In this document: positions 47,207-56,419 of the stretch, in pieces
Position numbering within the stretch: position 1 is the first letter of the stretch
Layout of the letters: the number at the start of each line of letters is the position of its first letter
NCBI RefSeq assembly: GCF_003473485.1
Contig: NC_053044.1
Span: 34,104,091-34,168,090, forward strand
Reading direction: 5' to 3'
DNA from: Medicago truncatula
Taxonomy: Eukaryota; Streptophyta; Magnoliopsida; Fabales; Fabaceae
DNA: 64,000 nucleotides
The notes under the pieces: model-generated
Told to the model about the DNA's origin: nothing
Databases searched by the model: none
The model's input: the letters and a program-made list of their open reading frames with translations, nothing else
Position numbers and translations under genes: made by a program

Positions 47207-47288
47207 TTACAAGCACGTGCCATCACAACTTCTAGTAGTTGGATCGAAGTTTGAGGCATTTGAATCAAGAACAAGAACTTTGTAATGC
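47207..47288 (-). pseudogene. Relic alpha-isoform C-terminal tail of Rubisco activase
   Basis: After the RCA stop (47408-47410) there is a donor (TTGGAG|GTTTGT at 47387) and, 99 bp on, an acceptor (TGTGCAG at 47289). Spliced, the downstream exon stays in the RCA frame and reads HYKVLVLDSNASNFDPTTRSCDGTCL, then TAA. This aligns with the alpha-RCA tail (GCTDPxAxNFDPTARSDDGTCxYxF). The distal cysteine is kept and the proximal one lost. Two in-frame stops (TAG and TGA) separate it from the body, so it should be 3' UTR. Confidence 0.75.
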
Positions 47289-47407
47289 CTGCACACAAAA
47301 AAAAAACAAGCCAAGATTTTTTAGTCCAAGTTTTTATTTAAACCAAACATAATAGTAACATTAATTAAGGTAGATGCAATTACAAACCTCCAAGATCATT
47401 GGAGAAA

Positions 47408-50212
47408 CTAGAATTTTCCCTCCTTAATAGCATCTTGATTAGCATCACCAAGAGCAGCACCTTCCAAATACTTGTCTGCCAATTGAACTCTCTTCACATT
47501 CTCTTGTTCTGAGACAAGCATGTTACCATACTCCAATAGCTTTTCTAGTGTCATCTTTGGCTGCTCAAACACTGGTGGTCCGTCCTTTGAGTTCACAAGC
47601 TTCTTTCCAATTGTTTCAATACCAACTCCAGAAACCCACTTCCTCACTTCATCATCGTACACTCTAGCCCTCAATGCACCGAAGAAATCTGCAACAATAA
47701 TAGCTCGTAAATAAGACAGACAAACAAACAGACAGACAGACAGACAGATAGATAGGTACCGATGGATTGGCCGGGGAAGGTGTCAACAATCTTGACAATG
47801 TCATCTTTTGCGATATTGTCATGGCGGAAAATTCCAATGCAGACACCAATACGGTCTTCTCTTGTAGGAGCCCAGTAGAATTTCTCCATACGACCATCAC
47901 GGATGAGAGGAGCATAAAGTGTTGAGAAATCGTTACCGGTGACAATGATGGGCACACGAGCGTTATCTTCCTTGTTGTACATACCAGGGAGTTGGACATT
48001 GGTGGGGTTATCAGCAATGTTCATGAGTGTGGCATTCACCATCTGGTTGTTGACAGTGTATTGTGTGGTTCCACCCATACGACCTGCTCCTGCATCGAGA
48101 TCGTTGATGAACAGACAACACATCTTTCCCTTCCTGATAATGTCAGCGGCTTCACGGTATCTCTGTCTGATCAGTTTTGCTGGCTCTCCTGCATTTCCAC
48201 TTTCAAGCTCTCCAGCACTCATCATGATGGGGCTGTAACACAATTTCAACATCAAATTATGTAGAAGATTATGTAGCACAACATATGCTATATACTGAGC
48301 ATATTTGGAAGAGCTTCTTTGGTCTTGCTTCATGAAATAAGCACTTGAATTAGGCCATGTTTGCACAATAAGTTTATTAAGACCTTATAGCATAAACATT
48401 GATCGTATATGTATAAGCTATTTCTATAACAAAAAGATAAAATAAATTCAAATAAGCCATAAACTGCTTTTGTACGCTATCTTGGAGTGCTTATCGGAAA
48501 GAAAAAAAAAGACAACATCTTATAGACATCGTTTATTTTCATAAGCTCTCCTAAATAGTCTCGCAAGCGTATACGTCAATAGAACTCACTTGATTCCCAT
48601 CTTAGCAAAGACAAGCTCAGCTTGGAAAGATTTTCCCTGTCCTTTTCCTCCCCAGACTCCAAGAATGAGTGGAACCTATAAAAACAAAAATGAAAATATT
48701 GAATATGTATCTCAATTCTGCTAAAGTCATAGCATAGTTTATAGAGGAATCATGTGTCAAATTTACATACCTTGATGTTTGGTAGGGTCAAGAAATTCTT
48801 GGTGATGTGAACAACAAGCTTGTCCATAAAAGCAGGAGCAATGTAAAATCCATCCATAGTGTTGTCAAAGTTGTACCTAAAACACCATCATCACAGGTTA
48901 GATCAAAAGAAACTTCATTTACAAACCATAGTAATAAAATCATGAGCAAATTACGAGTATTTGGTTTTGAATTAACAAAATGCGTAGCAAGTCACTCACT
49001 GTTTAAGTCCAGTACTAAGGTACTCATAAGAACTCATGACTGCATAATGAGTTCCAGTATCTTGTGGTGCTTGGAAAACTGAATCAACCATACCCTTTCC
49101 TCTTGTGATGTCTTGTTGGTCATCTGATATATCATAGGCCAAACCCCTCCATCTGTCTCCGTCGGTCTGTTTACCCTCATCGATCTCTTTAGCAAAAACT
49201 TTGAAGCTTCCTGAGGAAACTTTTGTGTTTGGAAGTCTTGCGGTAAGCTTTTTCAAGCTTGTGCCGAAGAAAGCTGAATTAGAAACTGTTGGTCCAGCTA
49301 CTACTGAGCCATTCAAGCTCATCTGCAACATCGCAACACTTCACATTATTAAGAGTTCAATTCTTACAAATTACAATTTACCTCCGCCTCTTTTTACTTA
49401 TCTATTGTACATCATTTTTTTTGATAATTAGTCAAAAAAATCTATTGGATCATGATAGAACTTGTATCGATTCAAAAATCTTAGATACAAGTTCTGTCGT
49501 GATCGACTAGACCAACTCCTTGAAATCTATTACTCCTATATATCTTTTTTAGCTTTACATGATTTCTATATTCGGATCCGTTTGGATAAATAGTTTAATT
49601 GAGTGTTTATAGCATAAGTGATTATCATACAAGTGTAAATGTGTAAACCATCTATATAACAAAGAATAAAATAAATTCAAACTGTTTTTATACAACTTAT
49701 TATCTGTTTTCATAAAGCTTATGAAAACAATCTGAAAAACATCTACGAATATGTCTTAAACTACTATAAACTCTCACAGGTACTTACGTCACTAAATAAG
49801 CTTAAATAAGCCGATGCGAACGGCCTTGAATAAGTTCTATCATGCATCAAATTATATCAAAGTATGAGTGTAAGACAAACTAATCACCCTTCTAATATGG
49901 TATCTATAAATGGATCACTACATCACACAACACCATTCTGTGCTACATAATCATGCATATTAATGATTAAGTATCACAAATTCCAATTAAAAACATAATT
50001 AACCAATACTATGTAACTGCAGTAATGTATATATAGTACTAGTACTAGTAATAAAATTTAAGTCACATGATTTGGAGCATTTAATTATTGACAAACACAC
50101 CTATGTGAATGTGAACTATATAAACATGCAAACTATATAGTATTTAATTAAACAAATGAAAGTAACATACTGGAGTTTTGACAGCTCCAACAGTTGAAAC
50201 TGAAGCAGCCAT
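47408..50212 (-). CDS. RCA: Rubisco activase, chloroplast precursor (beta/short form)
   Basis: Six coding exons, 50171-50212, 49000-49322, 48771-48876, 48590-48675, 47760-48232 and 47408-47688, give 1311 nt and 436 aa in phase. [20 protein letters not shown] begins a transit peptide. The AAA+ core has the Walker A GGKGQGKS at about 165-172, Walker B LFINDLDA near 226-233, and the sensor/arginine-finger region ([26 protein letters not shown], in two parts). The protein ends [12 protein letters not shown], i.e. the short redox-insensitive form. RCA removes sugar phosphates from Rubisco in the stroma, using ATP. The intron between exons 5 and 6 is only 71 bp and about half of it is a GACA/GATA repeat. 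Introns 1 and 4 hold hAT-type MITE copies. A perfect G-box lies upstream. Confidence 0.97.
47716..47757. repeat. GACA/GATA microsatellite next to an RCA splice donor
   Basis: Repeated CAAA, CAGA and TAGA units run up to 2-3 bp from the donor GT at 47759-47758 (minus strand), filling more than half of the 71-bp intron. Confidence 0.85.
48353..48585. mobile_element. hAT-type MITE remnant in RCA intron 4
   Basis: GGCCATGTTTGCACAATAAG starts a segment with TATAAGCTATTTCTATAAC, GATAAAATAAATTCAAA, CATAAGCTCTCC and AAATAGTCTCGCAAG. This is the order seen in the copy at 49572. The right tip is missing, and its end nearly touches the exon 4 donor. Confidence 0.65.
49572..49835. mobile_element. hAT-type MITE in RCA intron 1
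   Basis: Left end GATCCGTTTGGATAAATAG, right end TAAGCCGATGCGAACGGCC, i.e. the GGxCxGTTTGGAT-type inverted tips with internal ATAGCATAAGTGATTATCAT. About 260 bp, non-coding. No exact 8-bp duplication was found. Confidence 0.65.
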
Positions 50213-50388
50213 GGATACTGCACTGATTGGTATTGCACAAAAGAGAAAGATAGTTGAAATTGAAGCAAATTATTCTATGCAAATTTGTGATCAAATTGAG
50301 GGATTTATATTAGCTGATTAATTGATAGGGTGTAACAATAGGATTGGTCATTGAAACCATAACGTCCACACAATGAAGATTACCAAGC

Positions 50389-50400
50389 TGCCACGTGGCA
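50389..50400. promoter_or_regulatory. RCA: G-box in the RCA promoter
   Basis: TGCCACGTGGCA is a perfect 12-bp palindrome 177 bp upstream of the ATG. G-boxes bind bZIP and bHLH (PIF/HY5) factors and are classic light-response elements in photosynthesis genes. A TATA-like ATATAAAT lies at about 50299-50310 on the minus strand. Confidence 0.75.
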
Positions 50401-50409
50401 ATCATAGAG

Positions 50410-51465
50410 TTGCTACATTTCTCATTCACTCTTAAGCAATGACCTTGAGGTTGGTATTGAAGGTATTTCCATCTCCACAAGTATTAAGGAGAGTTTCTTA
50501 CCACACAAGACTTGGATAGGACTCATCTCATCTCATCTTTATTCTAAATATTCAAGCATTGGTTACTCTCATTTTACACTAAAAATTAAAACATCAATGT
50601 CTTTTATTGGTGAGTGACCAATCATAATATTGCTATTTTAAACTGATCATTATCATATTGGTCTTTCAATTTAGATTACATTATTATTACATACAAACCT
50701 ATCATTTTATTTCGCATTAGTCACCCAATTATTTTATTTCTGTAAATTAATTTGGAAAATTCAAGATAATTTCATAATTTAAAGGGATTGGACCCATCAG
50801 TTAATGTCACTGTTACATTTTGCATGTTGGCCTAGGAACTCATAACTTTCATCATACTGCAATTAAAGGAAATTCAGAACTTTCCTACTTTCTTCACTGA
50901 TATGCTTCACAATAATGTCACTTTATTAGGAAAAAAAAAATTGTTTTAAAGTAAATGTCATTTTCATTAGAATTATTTTCCCCCCAACTAAGCCTTCTAA
51001 TTAACGGATTGGATTAACTTATTTGAATTATCTATTGACATAAATTTTGTGAAATTGTTTGGAAAAATTTATGAAAACAACTTATGACATTGGTGCTTAA
51101 ACTATTATCAGTTTATTTTTGTAAATTCTTCAAGAATTTTTTTGAAAATAGATTATAGTTTATAAGAAAAAAATTCAACATTATTTTATCTTTTGTTATA
51201 AAAATAGCTTATACATAAACATTAATTATGATAAACAATTGTGTTATCAACTACAAATAAGTTGTTTATCCAAATAAACCTATGTATATTACTCTTAAAA
51301 CAATGTATTCCACTTTAATTTATAACGATGGAAACACTCTATTGTTAATAAGGTTAGTTTGTAAACTGTCATATCTTTTGACATTTTATAATATTTCTTA
51401 AACGTCATTAATTTTAAAACAGAGGGGCAGTAAGAACTAAGAGCATCACATACCTTATCAAAATT
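50410..51465. other. RCA upstream spacer with a diverged hAT-type MITE
   Basis: No gene. About 51070-51290 carries CTTATGACATTGGTGCTTA, TATCTTTTGTTATAAAAATAG and AAGTTGTTTATCCAAATAAACC, an inverted, diverged copy of the MITE at 49572. Confidence 0.5.
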
Positions 51466-51469
51466 TCAA

Positions 51470-51819
51470 GAGGTAATAGTCATTTTGATCCCTAAATGTG
51501 TAAGGAGTAGTCACAATAGTATCTCAATGTATTAAAATTCCAAAATTATCCCTGATTGTGCAATATATTAGTCCATGATGTTAAAATTGTCCCTCAATGT
51601 TGACTATAACTCTTTCTATAGGGACTTGTATGACATTAAGTAAGTTGGTATGACAATAAGTAAGTATACTAATATGACAATATTAATATAAGACTTTAAC
51701 ACGAAAGACTATTTTGATTATATAAGTGCATAATCAGGGACGACTTTGGAATTTTGATACATTCAGAAACTATTATGACTACTCGTTGCACATTCAAAGA
51801 TCAAAATAACTATTAACCC
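51470..51819. mobile_element. MULE-like MITE, 350 bp, exact 9-bp target duplication
   Basis: Left GAGGTAATAGTCATTTTGATC-like end, right GATCAAAATAACTATTAACCC; arms share TTAAAATTCCAAA and CCCTGATT. AAATTTCAA occurs at 51461-51469 and 51820-51828. No coding capacity. Confidence 0.92.
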
Positions 51820-52658
51820 AAATTTCAATGTACGATTTAAAATTCTTTCATTTAACGGAAATTTTGAAATCATCATAGCACAAAAACTTAACATGTCATT
51901 GACTTTTTCTTCGAGTTGGATTTTTTTTTTTTGTTATCATGATATTGATACGAAATTTCCATCACCGTTTAACAACGACTAATCTTCTTGGGAGAACATG
52001 TGGGACATAGAAGGTAGGTTCTCCCCTTTCAACCGAATTTTTTCATACGCATGAGTCATCAATTGAACCCCCTGACCACATGCTTAAGGGCAGAAGTCCC
52101 TTATCACTAAGACTCAATTTTCCTAACAAACTAGATTCTTCCTAGATTCTTCTTAACAAACTAGTGAGTCACTAATCATCTACAACTAATGAGCCAACAC
52201 TTAATAGCAACACGGTCAGTCCACTTCTAATGATGATCCTTTGGGGTCTCCCTAACTCATTGGAGTCAATCTTCGATCCTAATACATTGTAGCTCATATC
52301 CTTGTTCGTATCATCATCACTATATATAATTGATAAATTAAGCGAGATTCACCATAATAGTAAAGATGTCACTGATAAGAGTTAATTATGGTTTAATACA
52401 AAAACCAAAGAGGAGTCGACCTTCACTCATAAGATCTTGATGGTTGTTCAAAAGGTCCCTTCAAATTGTTCACATTTATGACAAAAGTAGATCGAAAGTT
52501 ATGACTCGATCAGAATTACACACACAAAAAAAAAATTGATAAGAAGTTATGACCTGATTAGTTGAGCAATTTGAGAGACCTATTATGCAACCATTCAAGA
52601 TGTCATTAGAGAAAATAAATTCATTTCAAAGTTTACAAATGAGGCCCTTAGTAGAGTA

Positions 52659-52813
52659 GATAATTGCTCTTCTCCCTTACAAAATTGCTCATTTCCTGAA
52701 AAATGTCATGCGAGAGTTAACTCACGCTTGACTTTTTTAAATGTGAATTAACTCACGCAAGCACTTTTCAGATCGGTGAACGAGCAAAAACAAACGGGAG
52801 AAGAGCAATTTTC
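52659..52813. mobile_element. MULE-like MITE, 155 bp, exact 9-bp target duplication
   Basis: Left GATAATTGCTCTTCTCCC, right GGGAGAAGAGCAATTTTC. AGTAGAGTA occurs at 52650-52658 and 52814-52822. The arms include a GAGTTAACTCACGC / GAATTAACTCACGC repeat. It is the smallest intact element here. Confidence 0.92.
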
Positions 52814-53755
52814 AGTAGAGTATTTATAGAGTAAAAGTCCATATACCTAAAAAGGCCTTAAAAAATTAATATGGGTCCATTGGACTTGCAATACTTAATT
52901 AAAAAACTTATTCTTTTTCCACCATATTGATTTCTCATGCGTCCTATGTAGTTTAAATTATAGAATTCGAACAGCATAAACACCCCTATAAAAATTTTCA
53001 AAACACATTAAAACATTTCAGATTTTAGAATCCGAATAAGATGCGCGAGAAACTCATAGTATGAGAAAAGTAATAGTCTGATTAAAATAAAACGAAAACA
53101 ATTACAATTCTTGGCAAATACAAATACAAATAAAACTAACAACTATGTTAAAGGTTTGAATTGAAATTTTCATTGTTTTCCTTGTTATTTGCTCCTTTTA
53201 GCTCCTCTTCATTCCTTCATTTTAAAAAAATTTGACCTCGAATTTGTGTCTAATATGACTTATATGAAGAAAGATACAAGTCAATGAAATGAAATAGAAA
53301 ATTAACCTTTCCACCATAATCAAATGGAAATTGTGAAAAAAGACTAAATGTACCGATTGGGTGCAACATAATTCCACTTTTCGCATTCAGCAATTCAACA
53401 TACTAAAGGTAGAGAGAAAGCTATACTCCCTCTTAAGTTGACATTAAGGACCAACTTTACCTTCATAAAATTGGACTTGGTAACAAACGATAATCTAATT
53501 TGTTTTTGCTAAGGTTTTTCAATGTAAATTGAGCATCGGTGATATTTTTCTCATCACAAACCAATGATGCTTTTTTCTTTAAAAAGACAAGTTCCTCAAA
53601 CACATTAGGAATATCATATGAAAGCTTAAAGATTCGGCAAGAATAGGTAGAGTAAGGAGAGATAAGGTGAAGCAAATAACAGTTCTCAAAACATTATAAA
53701 AAATTTCAAAATAATAATTTTATTCTTTAAATAAGTCATGGTAATTTATTTATGG

Positions 53756-53798
53756 ATCATAATCTTTTTTTTTTTTTTTAAGAAATGATCATAATCTA
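53756..53798 (-). repeat. Micro-insertion: poly(T)AAGAAAT in an 11-bp direct repeat
   Basis: GATCATAATCT at 53756-53766 recurs exactly at 53788-53798 around a 21-bp insert of T's plus AAGAAAT. Confidence 0.8.
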
Positions 53799-53936
53799 AT
53801 AACTAGCATAACAATGGCTTGCACACTATGACAATAATAACATATAAGTCATAATCTTATACCAAAGGCATTTATTTATGGATCTATTAGCATAAACTCG
53901 TTACTTTTAAAAATTTACACACACATATTACTTTTA

Positions 53937-54335
53937 GGGTTAAATAAGTATTTTGTCCTTATAAAATCATGTGTATCCTTCAAAATTTTAACTATTTTTG
54001 CAGTCACGTTAAGTACATTATAAAAATCTTTTTTCCAAAAGTTTAAAGTTTTTTAACAATGGATAAAATAAATATAAATTTTTAAGCAATTAGCACTTAA
54101 AAATTCATATTTTGTTAAAATTTCAAAGTTTTATGTGAGAGATTGTTATAATATTCTAAACATCTCTATAAAAATTCATTCAAAAAATGTAAAAGGAAAT
54201 ATGATTTTATTAAAGAACAAAGACCAAAAATCATACCCGAACACATTTAAGGGATCAAACCTTGCTAAAAAAAACTTTAAAGAGACTAAAAATAAATTTT
54301 AAGATATTTATGGGGACCAAACCCTTATTTAGCCC
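53937..54335. mobile_element. MULE-like MITE, 399 bp, exact 9-bp target duplication
   Basis: Left GGGTTAAATAAGTATTTTG, right CAAACCCTTATTTAGCCC. TTACTTTTA occurs at 53928-53936 and 54336-54344. It is of the same subfamily as the fragment at 55538 (TTTTGTCCTTATAAAAT next to the tip). Confidence 0.92.
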
Positions 54336-54630
54336 TTACTTTTATATAAAAATAAAACAGTATACAAGCATGGATAATAAACCAAATATATTCATTTTTA
54401 TCAAAATATACACACTTGAATAGTTTTCAAATTACGCATATATGTATCTAATATCACATGTTAAATCTAACATAAACAAAAATTACTTTTGAGATTCTAT
54501 AAATGAATTTAGAACATCAAACATATCATCATGTATCCTTAAAAGGAAAATTGTGTATTGTGTACCTTCACCACAACCATATATGAATAAGTATGTGTAG
54601 TCATATCTCCATCAAAGTTACATTTATTTT

Positions 54631-54773
54631 CTCCGGTCATATTTATAAGCAAATTTTCCATTTTTAGATTCATTAAATAATTGATGTATCTGAATTATAA
54701 TATAGTCCAAATATATCAGTTATTTAATAAATCTTGAAAAACAAAAGTTATTTATAAATGTGACCGAAGAGAG
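54631..54773. mobile_element. Stowaway-like MITE
   Basis: CTCCGGTCATATTTATAAGC at the left and TTTATAAATGTGACCGAAGAG at the right form the usual CTCCxxCxGTC-type inverted tips. A matching single end is at about 57196 (CTCCCTCCGGTCTC) and fragments occur at 62850 and 63030. Confidence 0.65.
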
Positions 54774-54938
54774 TATTATTTAACCATAAATAAATAAATT
54801 AAACCTACATATTGCAAGCTCTTGTGTGAAACAAGGAAAATTTCAAACAAGGTGATGATGATGGTTGCCCAAATAAAAATTTTAAGTTTAATCCAATGTA
54901 AGAACCGTATGTATGTTCTTATATTACTTTAATATAAG

Positions 54939-54982
54939 AAACTTCTTTATTTCTTAAAAAAAAAAAAAAAAACTTCTTTATT
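54939..54982 (+). repeat. Micro-insertion: TCTT(A)14 in a 13-bp direct repeat
   Basis: AAACTTCTTTATT at 54939-54951 recurs exactly at 54970-54982 around an 18-bp insert. Confidence 0.8.
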
Positions 54983-55019
54983 GATATTAATATTAAGGGG
55001 GGAATTCCAAAGAATCTGA

Positions 55020-55422
55020 TGAGTCACATGATGCTTACTAGTGATACCGAGAGCGTGAACTATAGAGGCATGATAAGAGGTTATGTTGTTGACAGAAATC
55101 CAAGTCTTTTTTTTGCATTTTAGAAAATCTCTTCATTTCTGTTTTTCCAAATTTCAAAACAAGTTACTATGAAATTAGTATATGCCTTCATTCTAGCATG
55201 GCGTATAAACCAAATCTGACAATCCTGTATGTAAAAATTATCAGGATATGTGGGAGAAACATGCATCCAAATAGACATTGCTCTAAGGCAATCTTGTAGA
55301 GTATGCAAATTACTTTCAACAATAGCACCACATCTATATATGACAGGAAGTATCAGAGGGACGAAAAGACCTAAACATGAAGACAAAATGACCAAATTGT
55401 TCAATCCGATTCTAATAACCAT
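55020..55422 (-). mobile_element. LINE (non-LTR retrotransposon) fragment, zf-RVT region
   Basis: A 100-codon frame at 55120-55422 reads YRCGAIVESNLHTLQDCLRAMSIWMHV...FEIWKNRNEEIF, the zinc-binding region that follows reverse transcriptase in plant L1-type LINEs (C-G-x-VES-x-LH-x-L-x-DC; EIWKNRNEEIF). The similarity continues past its stop in another frame (TWISVNNITSYHASI), so the piece is frame-shifted as well as truncated at both sides. It is a dead remnant. Confidence 0.75.
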
Positions 55423-55537
55423 TATTTCATTTTTTTTTCTTATCTTGTTTGATTCGATTCTCTACTAGTGTACCATTTTTAATGATAAAAGACCTAAACA
55501 TGAAGAAAAAATGACTAAATTGTTATTAAAAATAATA

Positions 55538-55930
55538 GGGTTAAATAAGTTTTTTGTCCTTATAAAATTTTAGAATTTCACGTTTTAGTCACTCTAAAAA
55601 TTTCATTAAGTTTTAGTCCCCTGAATATTTTCGTCACTACTTATGGTCCATACTTTTAAGTAAAATTATTTGTATCTTTAAAAATTTTAAATTATTTTTT
55701 GCAGTCCTATTTAAATTCAATACATTATAGAAATCTATTTTACAAAAGTTTATTTATTTATTTTAACAATAGATGAATTAAATATGAATTTTTAAGTTAA
55801 CACTTACAAATCGAATCTTTCAAAAAAAAAAAAAGTTAACACTTACAAAATCATATTTTGTTAAACAATTATAACTTTTGGTGCAAAAAGATTATTATGA
55901 TACTCTCTAAACATCTCAGTTAATATTTTT
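55538..55930. mobile_element. MULE-like MITE, one end only
   Basis: The left tip GGGTTAAATAAGTTTTTTG and sub-terminal GTCCTTATAAAATTTTAG match the element at 53937. No right tip or target duplication is found, so the right part is deleted, at about 55930. A micro-insertion (55794-55849) lies within it, hence is younger. Confidence 0.7.
55794..55849 (+). repeat. Micro-insertion: TCGAATCTTTC(A)11 in a 17-bp direct repeat
   Basis: AAGTTAACACTTACAAA at 55794-55810 recurs exactly at 55833-55849 around a 22-bp insert. It is nested in a truncated MULE-like MITE. Confidence 0.88.
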
Positions 55931-56241
55931 CAAATTTCTGAAATAGAATTGAATACCGTAGGGTCGTACCAAAACTCTATCCATTGCCTTCCCTGTACCA
56001 AAATCAAGTAATGAAAGCATTTTACATCTACAAGCACAACAAATACATAAGACAATAAATACTCTTGACTTTGAAAGTTGACCCTCTTTTGTGATGGCCC
56101 TTGGCCGACCCAAAGGCCAAGTCCCACCGATTACCAATCTCAACTCTCAAAGACTTATCAAATGCTCAGTCGAGAGTTCAGCCCCCAACACATGACAACC
56201 CTTATTTTTTTTTCTTTCTAGAAATACCTCTTAAGAGAGGC

Positions 56242-56294
56242 ATGATGTAAAAGAAGAGTTTTTTTTTTTTTTGAAGGATGATGTAAAAAACGAG
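56242..56294 (-). repeat. Micro-insertion: poly(T)GAAGG in a 17-bp direct repeat
   Basis: ATGATGTAAAAGAAGAG and ATGATGTAAAAAACGAG (two mismatches) flank a T-run plus GAAGG, i.e. CCTTC plus A's on the other strand. It sits immediately beside the MITE at 56297. Confidence 0.75.
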
Positions 56295-56296
56295 CG

Positions 56297-56417
56297 GTGA
56301 TATTTAAACAAGCATTTATAAAAATTTTCTATGACAATTTTTTTCTTATTTTTTATTGATCAAAAATAATAAAGAGAAAAAGAAAGAGAGAATAAAACAA
56401 CTGTATAAGTATTACTC
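56297..56417. mobile_element. MITE, AATGATATTTGTACA family, copy 4 (diverged)
   Basis: GTGATATTTAAACAAGC, the central TTTATTGATCAAAAATAAT with AGAGAAAAAGAAAGAGAG, and the right end TATAAGTATTACTC follow the family layout. It is shorter and more mutated than the others. Confidence 0.55.
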
Positions 56418-56419
56418 TT

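Noticed and set aside
47207-47410. Active alternative splicing to an alpha Rubisco activase
   Set aside because: No usable donor is visible upstream of the TAG, and two in-frame stops separate the tail from the body; read as a relic instead.
8004-56294. Calling the micro-insertions SINEs
   Set aside because: No A/B-box promoter or body is present; the inserts are only 10-22 bp, so a family name is not justified.
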